This document shows, in pieces, positions 54,932 to 64,000 of a stretch of 64,000 bases of DNA. The DNA comes from Eublepharis macularius. Its lineage: Eukaryota; Chordata; Lepidosauria; Squamata; Eublepharidae. The notes under the pieces were generated by a model that was given only the letters and a program-made list of their open reading frames with translations, had not been told where the DNA came from and searched no databases. Within the stretch, counting starts at the first letter, position 1. Each line of letters opens with the position of its first letter. The stretch spans positions 39,416,001 through 39,480,000 of the forward strand of contig NC_072806.1 of assembly GCF_028583425.1 (NCBI RefSeq), given 5' to 3'. Made by a program: the position numbers and the translations under genes.

Positions 54932-57900
54932 GTAACTGCCAAGCTGGCAAACATTTTGGGTGTATTTCTGCCCTCCCTCCACATGTGAAACACATCTTGC
55001 CTTTGCAATTGTGCACTCAAGGCAGCAAACAAAATGAAAGTTGTAAATGATAATAATTGTGCTTATATACCAGTTTGTTGCAATAACATAGATTAAAACA
55101 CATTATACTAACCAATACTAAGCTAATACATAGTAATGGCTTGTATTCTGGGTGAACTTTTAAACTTTTCATGAACTGTCTATGCATTTTTTTTAGAGTG
55201 TTAGGTAACCAAAACGTGCGCTTTAATCTTTTGACAGCTAATTAAAAATAGTGGACTCCATCTAGATTAATGTTTCTTTATCAGAGACTGATCTAGTATC
55301 TTAACTCTTCCTGTCATTTCTCACGGATTTATGGCTTTGTTTTGCAAGTTAGCTATAACGTCATTTTTTGGCTAATTAGAAGGTTATACAATACAAATTA
55401 AGAATATTCAATGAAGCATTAAACCAATCCTAGTTTGCTTATGCTATTACGTGAAAAGATCTTAGATATTTGCATATGATAACCTATAAAACATGCTAAT
55501 CTAGATAACGAGTTAGAGTTCTGATTGGAAGAGATCTCATGAAGATTAGGTGAGATTCTTATCTTTGCAATGTAGGCTATGAAAATCTTAATGCATTTCA
55601 TAAGAACTTTGATTATTTTTAAACTTAAGTGTTAGGAAATGTTATCAAATTTAATTCTGATTGCCTTTCTGTGTTCTATTTTTGTAGGACTTACCAATAA
55701 TCATATATTTTTATTCATTAAAAATAGTGTATTTTCAATAAAAGAAATAAACTCTAACAGGTGTCTGAGTACTTTGATTAGAAGTGGCAAAGCAATAAAG
55801 AACCTTTTACAAATACTGATAAGCAAACGGTTCAAAGAACAATTTTGCTTGACAGGTCTTGAAGTAATTGCTGAACACTATCCAAAAGAAGAGAGAAATC
55901 TTTCCTTTGGAGTAGTGGAAGCTTAGTTCAGACACAGGCAAGAGAGCCTGTTACAACTCTTCTGGACAGATTCCTGCCCCACTCAGAGCAGCTGTTACTA
56001 TCCCCATAATACAACTGGGGGTAAGAGGAGTGGCTTACCAAGGCCACCTTCTGAGCTGATGGCAGTAGTGGGATTCGAACCAGCAGAGTGCTGATTTGCA
56101 GCCTAACCACTATGCTAAATAAACAAATCTGTCTTCTACTGAGTCAGGCCTTTGTGTCCCTGGGCCCAGAATTGTCTGCTCTGACTGGCAGCTGGGCGGG
56201 AACAATTTTTCCAGAACCCTGATATCTCTTTGACAGGAGATGCTGGGTATTGAACCTGGAGCCTTCCGCATGCAGAGCACATGCTCTGCCACTGAGCCGT
56301 TACAATATGTGTAAACGAACCTATGAAACCTGCTAATACTGAGTCAGACTTGTCAGCCCATCTGAGTTCTGTCTCTACTGACTGGCAGGGGCTGCCCAGA
56401 GTCTCTGGCAGAAAAAGGCTCTTCCCCAACGCCTGCAAGCTGCGACCGTCTTTAATTGGAGATGCAGAGGTTGAACATGGGACCTTCTGCATGCAAAGGA
56501 GATGTCCTAGCATTGAATCACTGCCCCTGTCCCATCCAAAAAGAGGCTGTACTGAATCAAGACAAAAAGGAAACACGGGAGAGGATTCCTTCCTTTCCTG
56601 CTGGCAAGTACCCCTATAGTTGCAATAGCCGGGGTGGCAGATTGGAACCACCCCTTGGCTGAGTCCCTCTGCTCCCGCCCCTCTGTTTAGGAGAGCTGAG
56701 AGCCGGTAAGGCGTAGTGGCAGGACCTCCGCCTGCTCCTGGGTCACAGTGCTTCTCCTTTTACGGGACTGCAAAACCCCACCCAGGCATTCCCCTCTCTC
56801 CTCCTTCCAGGCCCTCCTGGAAACCCACCATTCTCTGTGAAGCCTTTGGCCACCCCCTCTCCCCCGCAGAAGCACCGCTCCCTGTTCATTCTCCAGCGCT
56901 ACGTCTTCAGGGCTAATTTTCCTCACAGGGTTTTGCTTGGTAGAAAAGCTGTTATGAGCAGGGATTTCACAGCTGAAACTGTTTCCTGCCTCTTGGGTCA
57001 GCCGCAGAGATTATGGGGTCTTACGTAGCATTTGCAGACTGTTGTGCTGTGAACAAACAGGAATTTTCACCCTGAACACATTTTTGCCAGCTGTAAGTCC
57101 TTTCCAGTAAAAATCCCAAGCTTGTAAGCGGTACACCAAGTCCGATTAAAGTATTGTGTCTTCTGTTCGTCCGCCAGGCTGGATTCTCATTGATCGTTGC
57201 GGGAAGCACTTTGGAACCATTCTCAGTTACCTCCGTGACAACGTGGTTGCGCTGCCCCCAAACCGGCAGGAGATCAAAGAACTGATGGCAGAAGCCAAAT
57301 ATTACCTCATCCAGGGGCTAGTTGACCTGTGCCAGACTGCCCTGCAGGTGAGCGCAAGCCAGCCACAGGGGGGAGGAGGGGGCTCTGCTTTGAAAACGGG
57401 AATACGAGCCTTTCTTCTCTCACCCCTCCAGCATGCACGGTTAGAAGGCCCGATGGTGGCACACGGTGGTGGTGGTGGTGGGTAGTCGAGAGCCACCCTG
57501 CCCTGCTCATTGGAAAGGGCGCATGTTTGCCACTCTAGCAAAAAGGCCGCTGGGGTAGGGGAACCCTGGACCTGATCCGATAGGGCTCTTTGGCCCATCT
57601 TGAGAAAGTCACGGACATATGGGGAGGCTCAGTGCCTTTCTAACCTACGTCCCATCCCAAGTCACGCAGGGGTTGGAGCTACGAAATTAACACACACACC
57701 CCCTTTGACACTGATGTTGTGCAATGCCAGGTCCATAAATAATAAGACCCAAACCCTGCAAGATACTTTTGCAGTGGCAAATGTGGACCTGGTATGCGTG
57801 ACCAAGACCTGGGTGAGGGAGGGTGAAATGGTCGCCTTGGGAGAACTCGGTCCTCCGTCAGTCCCGAACGGGAGGTGGGGGGGGAGGGGTGGCAATCCTT

Positions 57901-60900
57901 ACTCAAGAGGCTTTCTCCTTCAAGCCGCTCCCTGTCCCTGAGATCTCTGGCATTGACTGTGTGGGACTAGTGTGGCGTGCCGAGGAAAGTTTGGCTATCT
58001 GCTTGGTGTGCAACTGCCCAGCGCACCAACAGATACCCTGTTGTGCCTGTTGGGGGTAGTGGCGGGGGGGGGGCTTGGAGTGCCCCAGGCTGATTGTGCT
58101 GGGGGACTTCAATGTCCACGTTGACGATGATGCCTCAGTTCAGGCTGAGGACCTGGTGTCAGCCATGGCAGCACTAGGACTTTCCCAGTTTGTATCGGCC
58201 CCTACACATAAAGCAGGCCACACCCTGGATTTGATCTTTGGGGCGGGGTTGGATGTGGTTCTGGATACAATAGAGCCGGTGCCATGGTCAGACCACTTGG
58301 TTTTGAAGGCTCAGTTGGATATGCTGCCACCCCCACAAGGGTGGTGAGCAAATTTATGCTCGCTTGCAGACTTATGGATCCGACTGGCTTCCCGAATGCC
58401 CTGCGGGAACCAATGTTCCATGGTAGTTTGTTGGATGAGCTGGTGGAGGACTGGCAACTCCGGCTCTCTGAAGCCATCAATGAAATCGCACCCCGTTGCC
58501 CTCTTTGCCCCTGAAACCGCTGAGCCCCGTGGTATACGGAGGAGCTAAGGCAGAAGAAACGGGAGCTAAGATGACTTGAGCACGTGTGGCGGCGATCTCG
58601 GGATGAGGAGGCTAGAACATCTGATAGGTCGCTTATGAAATCCTACGAGGTGGCAGTGAAAGCTGTAAAAAAGGATTTTTATGCGGCTTCCATTGCATCA
58701 GCTAGCTCACGCCCAGCAAAATTATTTAATGTGGTACATTCACTAGTCTTATCGGGGGGAGACTGCCAAAATTTGAATTCGGACATTAGCTGTGAGGCTT
58801 TTGCGAGTTTTTTTGCTGATAAAATCTTGTATTTACTGGCCACAGTTGATACAGTATGTAAACTAGGGGCCCCTTGGCCATCTTCTGGGCCAATATTCAA
58901 TCATTTCAGCCCACTCTTGGGGGAGGAGGTGGACAGGATCCTGCAGCTAGCGAGGCCCACCACATGCTTCCTGGACCCGTGTCCATCGTGGCCGGTGAAA
59001 GCCAGTGTCGATGGGCTATGGGATTCCTTGGAGGTTATCATCAACTCCTCTTTGGGCTCCGGGGTTTTTCCCGGGGCACTAAAGGAGGCAGTGGTGAGGC
59101 CCCTCCTAAAGAAACCATCTTTGGATCCCGCCGACCCGGTCAGTTACTGCCCGGTTTCGAACCTCCTGTCTCTGGGTAAGGTGATTGAGTGGGCAGTGGA
59201 GAGACAGCTGCAGAGTTTCCTGAAGGATACCTCAGCCCTAGATCCCTTCCAGTCGGGGTTTTACCCAGGACACGGGGTGGAGGTGGATCGGCACTGCTGA
59301 CATTATTAGTTCTCTCAGCGGCGTTCAATACGGTCGATTACGATCTTTTGACCCACCGCCTCACCGATGTAGGGATATAGAGGACGGCACTGCAGCGGCT
59401 TGTCTCTTTTCTGCACGGTTGGGGACAGAGGGTGGCTCTTGGGGAGAATTGTCATCCCGTCACCCGCTTGTATATGGTGTGCCACAGGATGCAGTTCTCT
59501 CCCCATTATTGTTTAACATCTATATGTGCCCCCTTGCCCAGCTGGTGCGATGTTTCGGACTTGGGTGTCACCAGTACACTGATGACAGCCAGTTATTCCT
59601 ATTGATGGACAGCCAGCCTGGCTCGGCCCTGGATGTCCTGGAGCACACTTTCAAAGCTGTGGCTGGATGGCTGAAGCAGAGTCGGCTGAAATTAAATCCC
59701 ACGAAGATGGAGATCCTGTACTTGAGTCACGGACGCATGGATTCGGGACCCTGGCTTCCTGCCCTCGAGGGGGTAGTGCTTACACCGTCCCCAAGAGTCA
59801 GGAGCCTGGGGGTGATCCTAGATGCCTCCTTGAAGATGGAGGCTCAAGTTGCCACGGTTGCCAGGTCTTCTTTTTTCCATCTCCGACAGGCCAGGCAGCT
59901 TGCCCCCTATCTGCCGACCCGCGACTTAACTACGGTGATTCAGGCAAGGGTCACCTCTAGACTTGACTACTGTAACGCACTCTATGCAGGGCTTCCCTTG
60001 AGTCTGATCCAGCGGTTACAGCTGATCCAAAATGCAGCCGCACGTGTCATCACTGGAGTGCCCAGTAGTGCACATATAACACCAGTACTGCGCGAGCTGC
60101 ATTGGTTGCCAGTGGAGTACCGGATCAGATTCAAGGTTCTGGTATTGACCTATGAAGCCCTATGCGGATTGGGACCTGCGTATCTTCAGGACTGCCTCTC
60201 CCCATTTATGCCCCAGAGGATACTCCAATCTGGAGACAAACAGCTATTAATGGTCCCGGGGAGGCCCTCCTAGCATTGACCAGAGCCAGGGCCTTTTCGG
60301 TCCTGGCTCCAACCTGGTGGAACACTCTGTCAAATGAGACCAGGGCCCAGCAGGATTTGTTAATCCTTCTGCCAGCCCTGTAAGATGGAGCTGTTCCACC
60401 AGGCGTATGGTTGACACTGGGTAGGCCCCCTGCCAGCTGAATAGAATTAGAATGGGGCCCTCCCTATCAGAGCATCCACCTCCAAAGCCTTTCCATTTAA
60501 GAAGTTTTTCAGTGACGGTTAGATGAAGGATCCAATTACATACTTTGTGCCGTTGAAATTTTGTATCTGTAATTTTACATTTTTTAATGTATTTATTGTG
60601 TGTTTAAATTGAGAAACTCTGAATTTTTAACGTTATGAATGTAATCCGCCCTGAGCCTGCTGGTGCCGGGAGGGCGAAATAGAAATAGAAATAAATAAAT
60701 AAATAAAATCTTGCAGAGGCTTTCAAATAGAGATTTCTAAGTTTGTCTCTCCTGTAGCCAAAACGAGTATGATTTCCACACAACATCTTAACTACTACAT
60801 TTAGAGCCGACAGTCTGTGCTTGAAGTTTCAATGACCCAAAGACTCAACGAGGATTTATATTATTATGTATGCAACCAGAGAATGTGGGTAGAGACATTA

Positions 60901-62692
60901 GACATTTAGACTCCTCTGATATTAGAATTTAGAGTCACTCAATCAATTGACAGTCAGTGCAGTGTGGTTGGTTGGAATAAAATGGGGAAGGGGGGCCCAC
61001 ATCTGCCGCTCTGAGCTCCTTAGAGAACGGGTGAGATAAAAATGTGCTAGAGGAGTAGACAGAAGAAGGTGATGAATGTAAGATTCAAAAGTAGTTTGTT
61101 ATTTACCCAACACAGACATCATGGAGTTTGCTGCCCCAGGAAGAGTCGATGGCTGCTTGGAGTTTTTTCATATTTTCTATAATGTAACCTTGTCTGCCCT
61201 CCTCTGCTCTGATAAGTAAATGGAGCTTCCGAGCTCGGAAGCAGTCGGCTTCTGAATAGCAGGGTCAGTAGATGAGACGGGGCTCGCCTTCATGGGCTTC
61301 CTGGAAGCATCTGATCGACGTGGGGTACAATCAGCTGCATTAGATGGGCCTGCGGGTGGTCCCGCAGGGTGTCTCATGTTCTCTGTACGTGTGGTTCTCT
61401 TCCACAGGACAAGAAGGATTCCTATAAGCCAGTCTGCAACATCCCTGTCATCACATCCCCCAAGGAAGAAGAAAGGCTCATAGAATCCTCCATGAAGGTG
61501 AGGAGAGGGGAGAAAGATGCTTCCTTGAACGTCTGCTTTGTCAGAGTTTGGGGAATCGTGGCTTGGGGGGCAGCGGACGGAAGAGGCAAGAAGGCGCCCT
61601 TCCCTTTGCGTCCTGCGCTTCTACTGTGGGATGAGTTTACACCAAGCAAAATTTCCTAGTTGCATACTTCTCATAAGCCATTCTGCTACGCCCGCTCCTT
61701 CTTCATAGTGTGGGGCTTTCCGAGAGCCAGTATAGTGTAGTGGTTAGAATGTCGGGTGGGGACTAGTTGAAATCCTGCCCAGCGATGAATCTCACTTGTT
61801 GAATGCACTCCCTTTGTTAACTTTCAGCCTACTCTACCTCACAGGGTTGTCGTGAGGATAAAATGAAGGAGAGAAGACTTGCATGTGCCACTTTGCAATC
61901 CTTGCTAGAAGGGTGGGACACAAGTCCCGTTGATCTTGCTCGGGGTGCCTGCTCTTTCCCTGCTGGGCAGCTCACCTTTGACAGAGGGTGGCAGAGAGCA
62001 GCTGTTACTGTCTGTGTGAAATGAGGAACTGCAGCCCAGTTTGCTCCAGTTGGTGGAGGCAGCCTTTCCCAGCACTCCCTGGGCCACCATCTAGGCATCT
62101 TGTGTTTGTACGGATGCCAGGGATTTGGGTAGGGATTTGACCCCATTGTGCCCCAAGGCTTCCAGGGTTGGGATAAGCAGCCTGCACAGGGGTAGCCCAT
62201 CCATCTGGCTTCCTACCCTTTCTGTGGCCTGAAGTGCTGCAAAAAAAGCTCTGGCACCTGGGCATATGGAGTAAGGCTTGCTGAGTGTGTGCGGTACTTG
62301 TAAATTTCCTGCCTTGGGCAGCGGGTTAGACGAGATGACCCTAGAGGTACCTTCCAACCCTATGATTCTGTGAAAAAAGCTCTGGCACCTGGTTCTGCCA
62401 AATGTATAAGGTGGCCGTAAGAGTGCATAAAAACTGCTGTACTGGATCAGGTGCACATCCATGCAACCTCCAGCAGCGGCAGCTGGATGCCTGTCTAGGA
62501 TGCTGACAGGCAGGTTGCAGTGGAGATGCCAGCCCCTCTGCTTGGCAGTCTCTGCATGGGGGTCGTGGTGCCTCTGAGTTTGGGGTTTGCCACGGTGCTG
62601 TTCTCCTATTCCAAACTGATGCTTACTTTCTCTTTCTAGCCTGTGGTAAAGCTGCTCTACAACCGAAGTAATAACAAATACTCCTACACAAG
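54718..62692 (+). CDS. TNFAIP1: TNFAIP1 (BACURD2), first four coding exons, continues past the window
   Basis: BTB-domain adaptor for the CUL3 ubiquitin ligase, which directs RhoA breakdown and so affects actin. Coding exons here are 54718-54931, 57178-57347, 61408-61497 and 62640-62692, giving 175 of about 320 residues. It starts [15 protein letters not shown], with about four extra residues against human near position 8. The BTB domain covers about residues 31-120: [45 protein letters not shown] and [14 protein letters not shown]. Then [20 protein letters not shown] and [16 protein letters not shown] match human almost exactly. Splice sites are canonical and phases consistent. It shares a promoter region with IFT20. 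The intron before exon 61408 carries a 3-kb L2 LINE. Confidence 0.97.
55060..55950. other. TNFAIP1 intron, AT-rich, unassigned
   Basis: AT-rich with no exon signals; possibly an old mobile element (repeated 'gctaattag', 'ctaatctag' phrases) but no ends found. Confidence 0.35.
55970..56118 (-). mobile_element. tRNA-derived SINE, antisense, old
   Basis: Same family as 39465-39645: 'ttactatccccataatacaactgg', 'gggattcgaaccagcagagtgctgatttgcagcctaaccactatgcta' (in parts). Confidence 0.7.
56135..56550 (+). repeat. Two direct tandem copies of a SINE-like repeat
   Basis: Copy one, about 56135-56305, and copy two, about 56336-56545, each run 'ctgagtcag.c', 'tgactggcag', 'gagatgc.g.g.ttgaac.tgg.a', 'ccttc.gcatgca.ag', 'cattga.tcactgcc / cactgagccgtt'. 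Partial copies lie at 42185-42255 (same strand) and 62740-62900 (opposite strand). Confidence 0.65.
57178..57347 (+). CDS. TNFAIP1: TNFAIP1 coding exon 2
   Basis: Acceptor ccgccag, donor CTGCAG|gtgagc; encodes (G)[12 protein letters not shown] to CQTALQ, end of the BTB domain. Confidence 0.96.
57655..60710 (+). mobile_element. L2-clade LINE, endonuclease to 3' tail
   Basis: 57700-58350 encodes an APE-type endonuclease: [23 protein letters not shown] (the usual TETW changed to TKTW), GDFNVHVDD and SDHLVL. 58580-60270 encodes the reverse transcriptase: [46 protein letters not shown] (usual YADD is YTDD), [31 protein letters not shown] and [10 protein letters not shown]. The 3' end 'ccgccctgagcctg ... 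gggagggcg' leads to an AAATA repeat tail. ORF1 is missing and the frame is broken in several places. It lies in the sense direction within a TNFAIP1 intron. Confidence 0.9.
60720..61400. other. TNFAIP1 intron, remaining part
   Basis: Nothing recognised except the SINE-end fragment at 61008-61060 (see 41560-41690). Confidence 0.4.
61408..61497 (+). CDS. TNFAIP1: TNFAIP1 coding exon 3
   Basis: 30 codons, [13 protein letters not shown] to ESSMK; acceptor tccacag, donor gtgagg. Confidence 0.96.
61728..61920 (+). mobile_element. Sauria-type SINE
   Basis: GAGCCAGTATAGTGTAGTGG head, 'gaaatcctgccc' as a weak box B, 'ctacctcacagggttgtcgtgaggataaaatg' (in parts), 3' 'gaagggtggga'. Confidence 0.75.
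62258..62374 (+). mobile_element. CR1 LINE 3' end fragment
   Basis: 'aatttcctgccttgggcagcgggttagacgagatgaccctagaggtaccttccaaccctatgattctgtg' (in parts) matches the CR1 terminus at 38322-38391. Confidence 0.8.
62640..62692 (+). CDS. TNFAIP1: TNFAIP1 coding exon 4
   Basis: [17 protein letters not shown] plus two bases; acceptor tttctag, donor gtaagg. The next exon lies outside the window. Confidence 0.96.
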
Positions 62693-62739
62693 GTAAGGCC
62701 CACGTTCCAAGTTCACACAATCCTGGCGACTGGTGCCAA

Positions 62740-62905
62740 GGACACAGCATGAGAGCCAGTACTGCATGCACTTTGCCTGTGGAAGGGCCTGGGTTCAAAT
62801 CCCCTGCATCTTTAGCTTTAAAAAAAAACATCTGGGAAAGACCTTGCAGAGCTGCCACCGCCAGAGTAGACAGGATGAGCTAGACGGGGACCACCTTTGA
62901 TCTGA
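62740..62905 (-). repeat. SINE-like repeat, opposite strand copy of the 56135 family
   Basis: 'gggttcaaatcccctgcatcttt', an A-run, 'catctgggaaagacctt', 'agacaggatgagctagacgggg'. Confidence 0.5.
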
Positions 62906-63025
62906 CGCGGTGTAAGGCAAGTACGTAGAATCCCAAAGTTTCAGATTTGGCCCTTAGAGAATATATCTCGGCTCTTTATAACATGCATGCAGATTTGCTA
63001 AACGTTCCTCAAATGTCTACATTTT

Positions 63026-63515
63026 TGTGGTGTAGTAGTAAGAGCATTGGTCGAGGCTCTAGGAGCCCCAGGTTTGAATTCCCACTCCGTCATGATAGCT
63101 TCTTGTGGGTGACCTTGGTCCAATCACCCTCTCATAACAACAACAACAACATTAAATTTATATACCGCCCTTCAGGACAACTTAATGCCCACTCAGAGAA
63201 GTTTACAAAGTGTGTTATTATTATCCTCACAACAATCACCCTGTGAGGTGGGTGGGGCTGAGAGAGCTCTGAGAGAGCTGTGACTGACCCAGGTTCACCC
63301 AGCTGGCTTCAAGCGGAGGAGGGAGGGGGGAATCAAACCCGGCTCTCCAGATTAGAGTCCTGCATCTCTTAACCACTACACCAAACTGACTCTTGACCTA
63401 ACCTACCTCGTAGAGTGGTTGTGAGGGTAAAACAGAGGAGAGGAGAATGATGTACGCTTCTTTGTGTCCACATTGGGGAGAAAAGCAGGGTCCATATATT
63501 GAATAATTAAATAAT
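63026..63515 (+). mobile_element. Sauria-type SINE split by a second SINE
   Basis: The left half, 63026-63133, ends 'gtgaccttggtccaatcaccctctca'. The right half, 63395-63515, resumes 'gacctaacctacctcgtagagtggttgtgagg' and 'cattggggagaaaagc'. The insert at 63134-63392 is antisense. Confidence 0.85.
63134..63392 (-). mobile_element. tRNA-derived SINE, second family, inserted in a Sauria SINE
   Basis: (AAC)n tail at 63136-63150, 'taaatttatataccgcccttcaggacaactta', then the tRNA-like head 'tctcttaaccactacaccaaac' at the right end. Confidence 0.87.
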
Positions 63516-63599
63516 TGTAATGTTTGATCTTCGTAAGGTTTGGATATAGAGAGGTGAGTAAAGTACTTGGTTTGGTAGAATGCGAAAGACCAATCAGAT

Positions 63600-63815
63600 G
63601 TATTTATTTACTTGATTTATACCCTGCCTTTCTTCCCAGTGGGGGGCCAGAGTCACTTACTTTGGTCTCTTTACTTCCATTTTATCCTCAAACAAGGTAG
63701 ATGTGAGGTAGATGAGGATGAGTGTGTGACTCACCCAAGATCACCCAGCAAGCGTCTAGGGAAGAGAGGGGATTCTTATCTAGTGTGACACTTTAACCAC
63801 TACACTGCACCCTTA
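63600..63815 (-). mobile_element. Sauria-type SINE, antisense, diverged
   Basis: 'ttatttacttgatttataccctgcctttcttcccagtgggg', 'attttatcctcaaacaaggtag', 'gatcacccagcaagc' and a final 'ctttaaccactacactgcacc'. Confidence 0.75.
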
Positions 63816-63869
63816 GAGAGATGGCGTGGAGGAAATCACCAGTAGGAGTCAGGAAGGAGGGGGGTGAAC

Positions 63870-64000
63870 CCCTTCACCCAGCTAGGATCAGGAGTGGAGC
63901 AGGTGGCAATGCCTGCCCCCCAGCATCACCCGGCCGGGATCAGGAGCGGAGCAGATGGCAATGCTCACCCCCTCGCCTTCACCCTGCTGTGATCAGGTGC
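63870..64000. repeat. Start of a tandem repeat, unit about 60 bp
   Basis: 'cacccagctaggatcaggagtggagcaggtggcaatgcctgcccccc' and 'cacccggccgggatcaggagcggagcagatggcaatgctcaccccc' (in parts), then a third start 'caccctgctgtgatcaggtgc' at the window edge. It continues beyond the window. Confidence 0.8.

Overview
The window is vertebrate nuclear DNA, almost certainly from a squamate reptile (lizard or gecko type). The reasons are spliced genes with GT-AG introns and CpG-island promoters, gene order TMEM97 - IFT20 - TNFAIP1 as on human 17q11.2, and a repeat load typical of squamates: Sauria-type tRNA SINEs, L2, CR1 and L1 LINEs, DIRS and Penelope-like elements, and small hAT transposons. The species cannot be named from the sequence alone.

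The host genes are few. TMEM97 (sigma-2 receptor, EXPERA family) occurs twice in the same direction: copy 1 (exons 1602-1724, 4013-4157, 8208-8458) and copy 2 (exons 28597-28719, 30825-30969, 31557-31807). Both are open over three exons and each encodes 172 residues. IFT20 lies on the minus strand (coding exons between 40396 and 43627, 132 residues). TNFAIP1 (KCTD-type BTB adaptor) lies on the plus strand; its first four coding exons (54718-62692) are here and the gene runs off the right edge. IFT20 and TNFAIP1 start head to head from one CpG island (about 45690-46960).

The duplication is at DNA level. Intron sequence just before TMEM97 exon 3 is shared by the two copies. Broken copies of the IFT20 last exon sit downstream of both TMEM97 copies (about 8805-8940 and 32780-32866). 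A third TMEM97 3'-UTR-like relic (about 35862-36085) lies between TMEM97 copy 2 and the real IFT20. The repeated unit therefore probably ran from TMEM97 into the 3' end of IFT20.

The rest is repeats. Those with the clearest structure are: a foldback Penelope-like insertion with two hammerhead-like cores facing each other (228-526); a second foldback element with about 100-bp inverted ends (4403-5103); a structurally complete DIRS element with inverted ends and an internal complementary region (9712-15386); a TIR transposon with 5-bp flanking repeats (18571-19453); a 374-bp hAT element with a perfect 8-bp target duplication (19650-20039); a SCAN-like gag relic (23490-24340); a CR1 LINE split by a hAT element with a perfect 8-bp target duplication (36390-38391); a hAT miniature element (47096-47340); and a 3-kb L2 LINE inside a TNFAIP1 intron (57655-60710). 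I found no credible tRNA, rRNA or CRISPR locus. All percent identities and alignments were done by eye.
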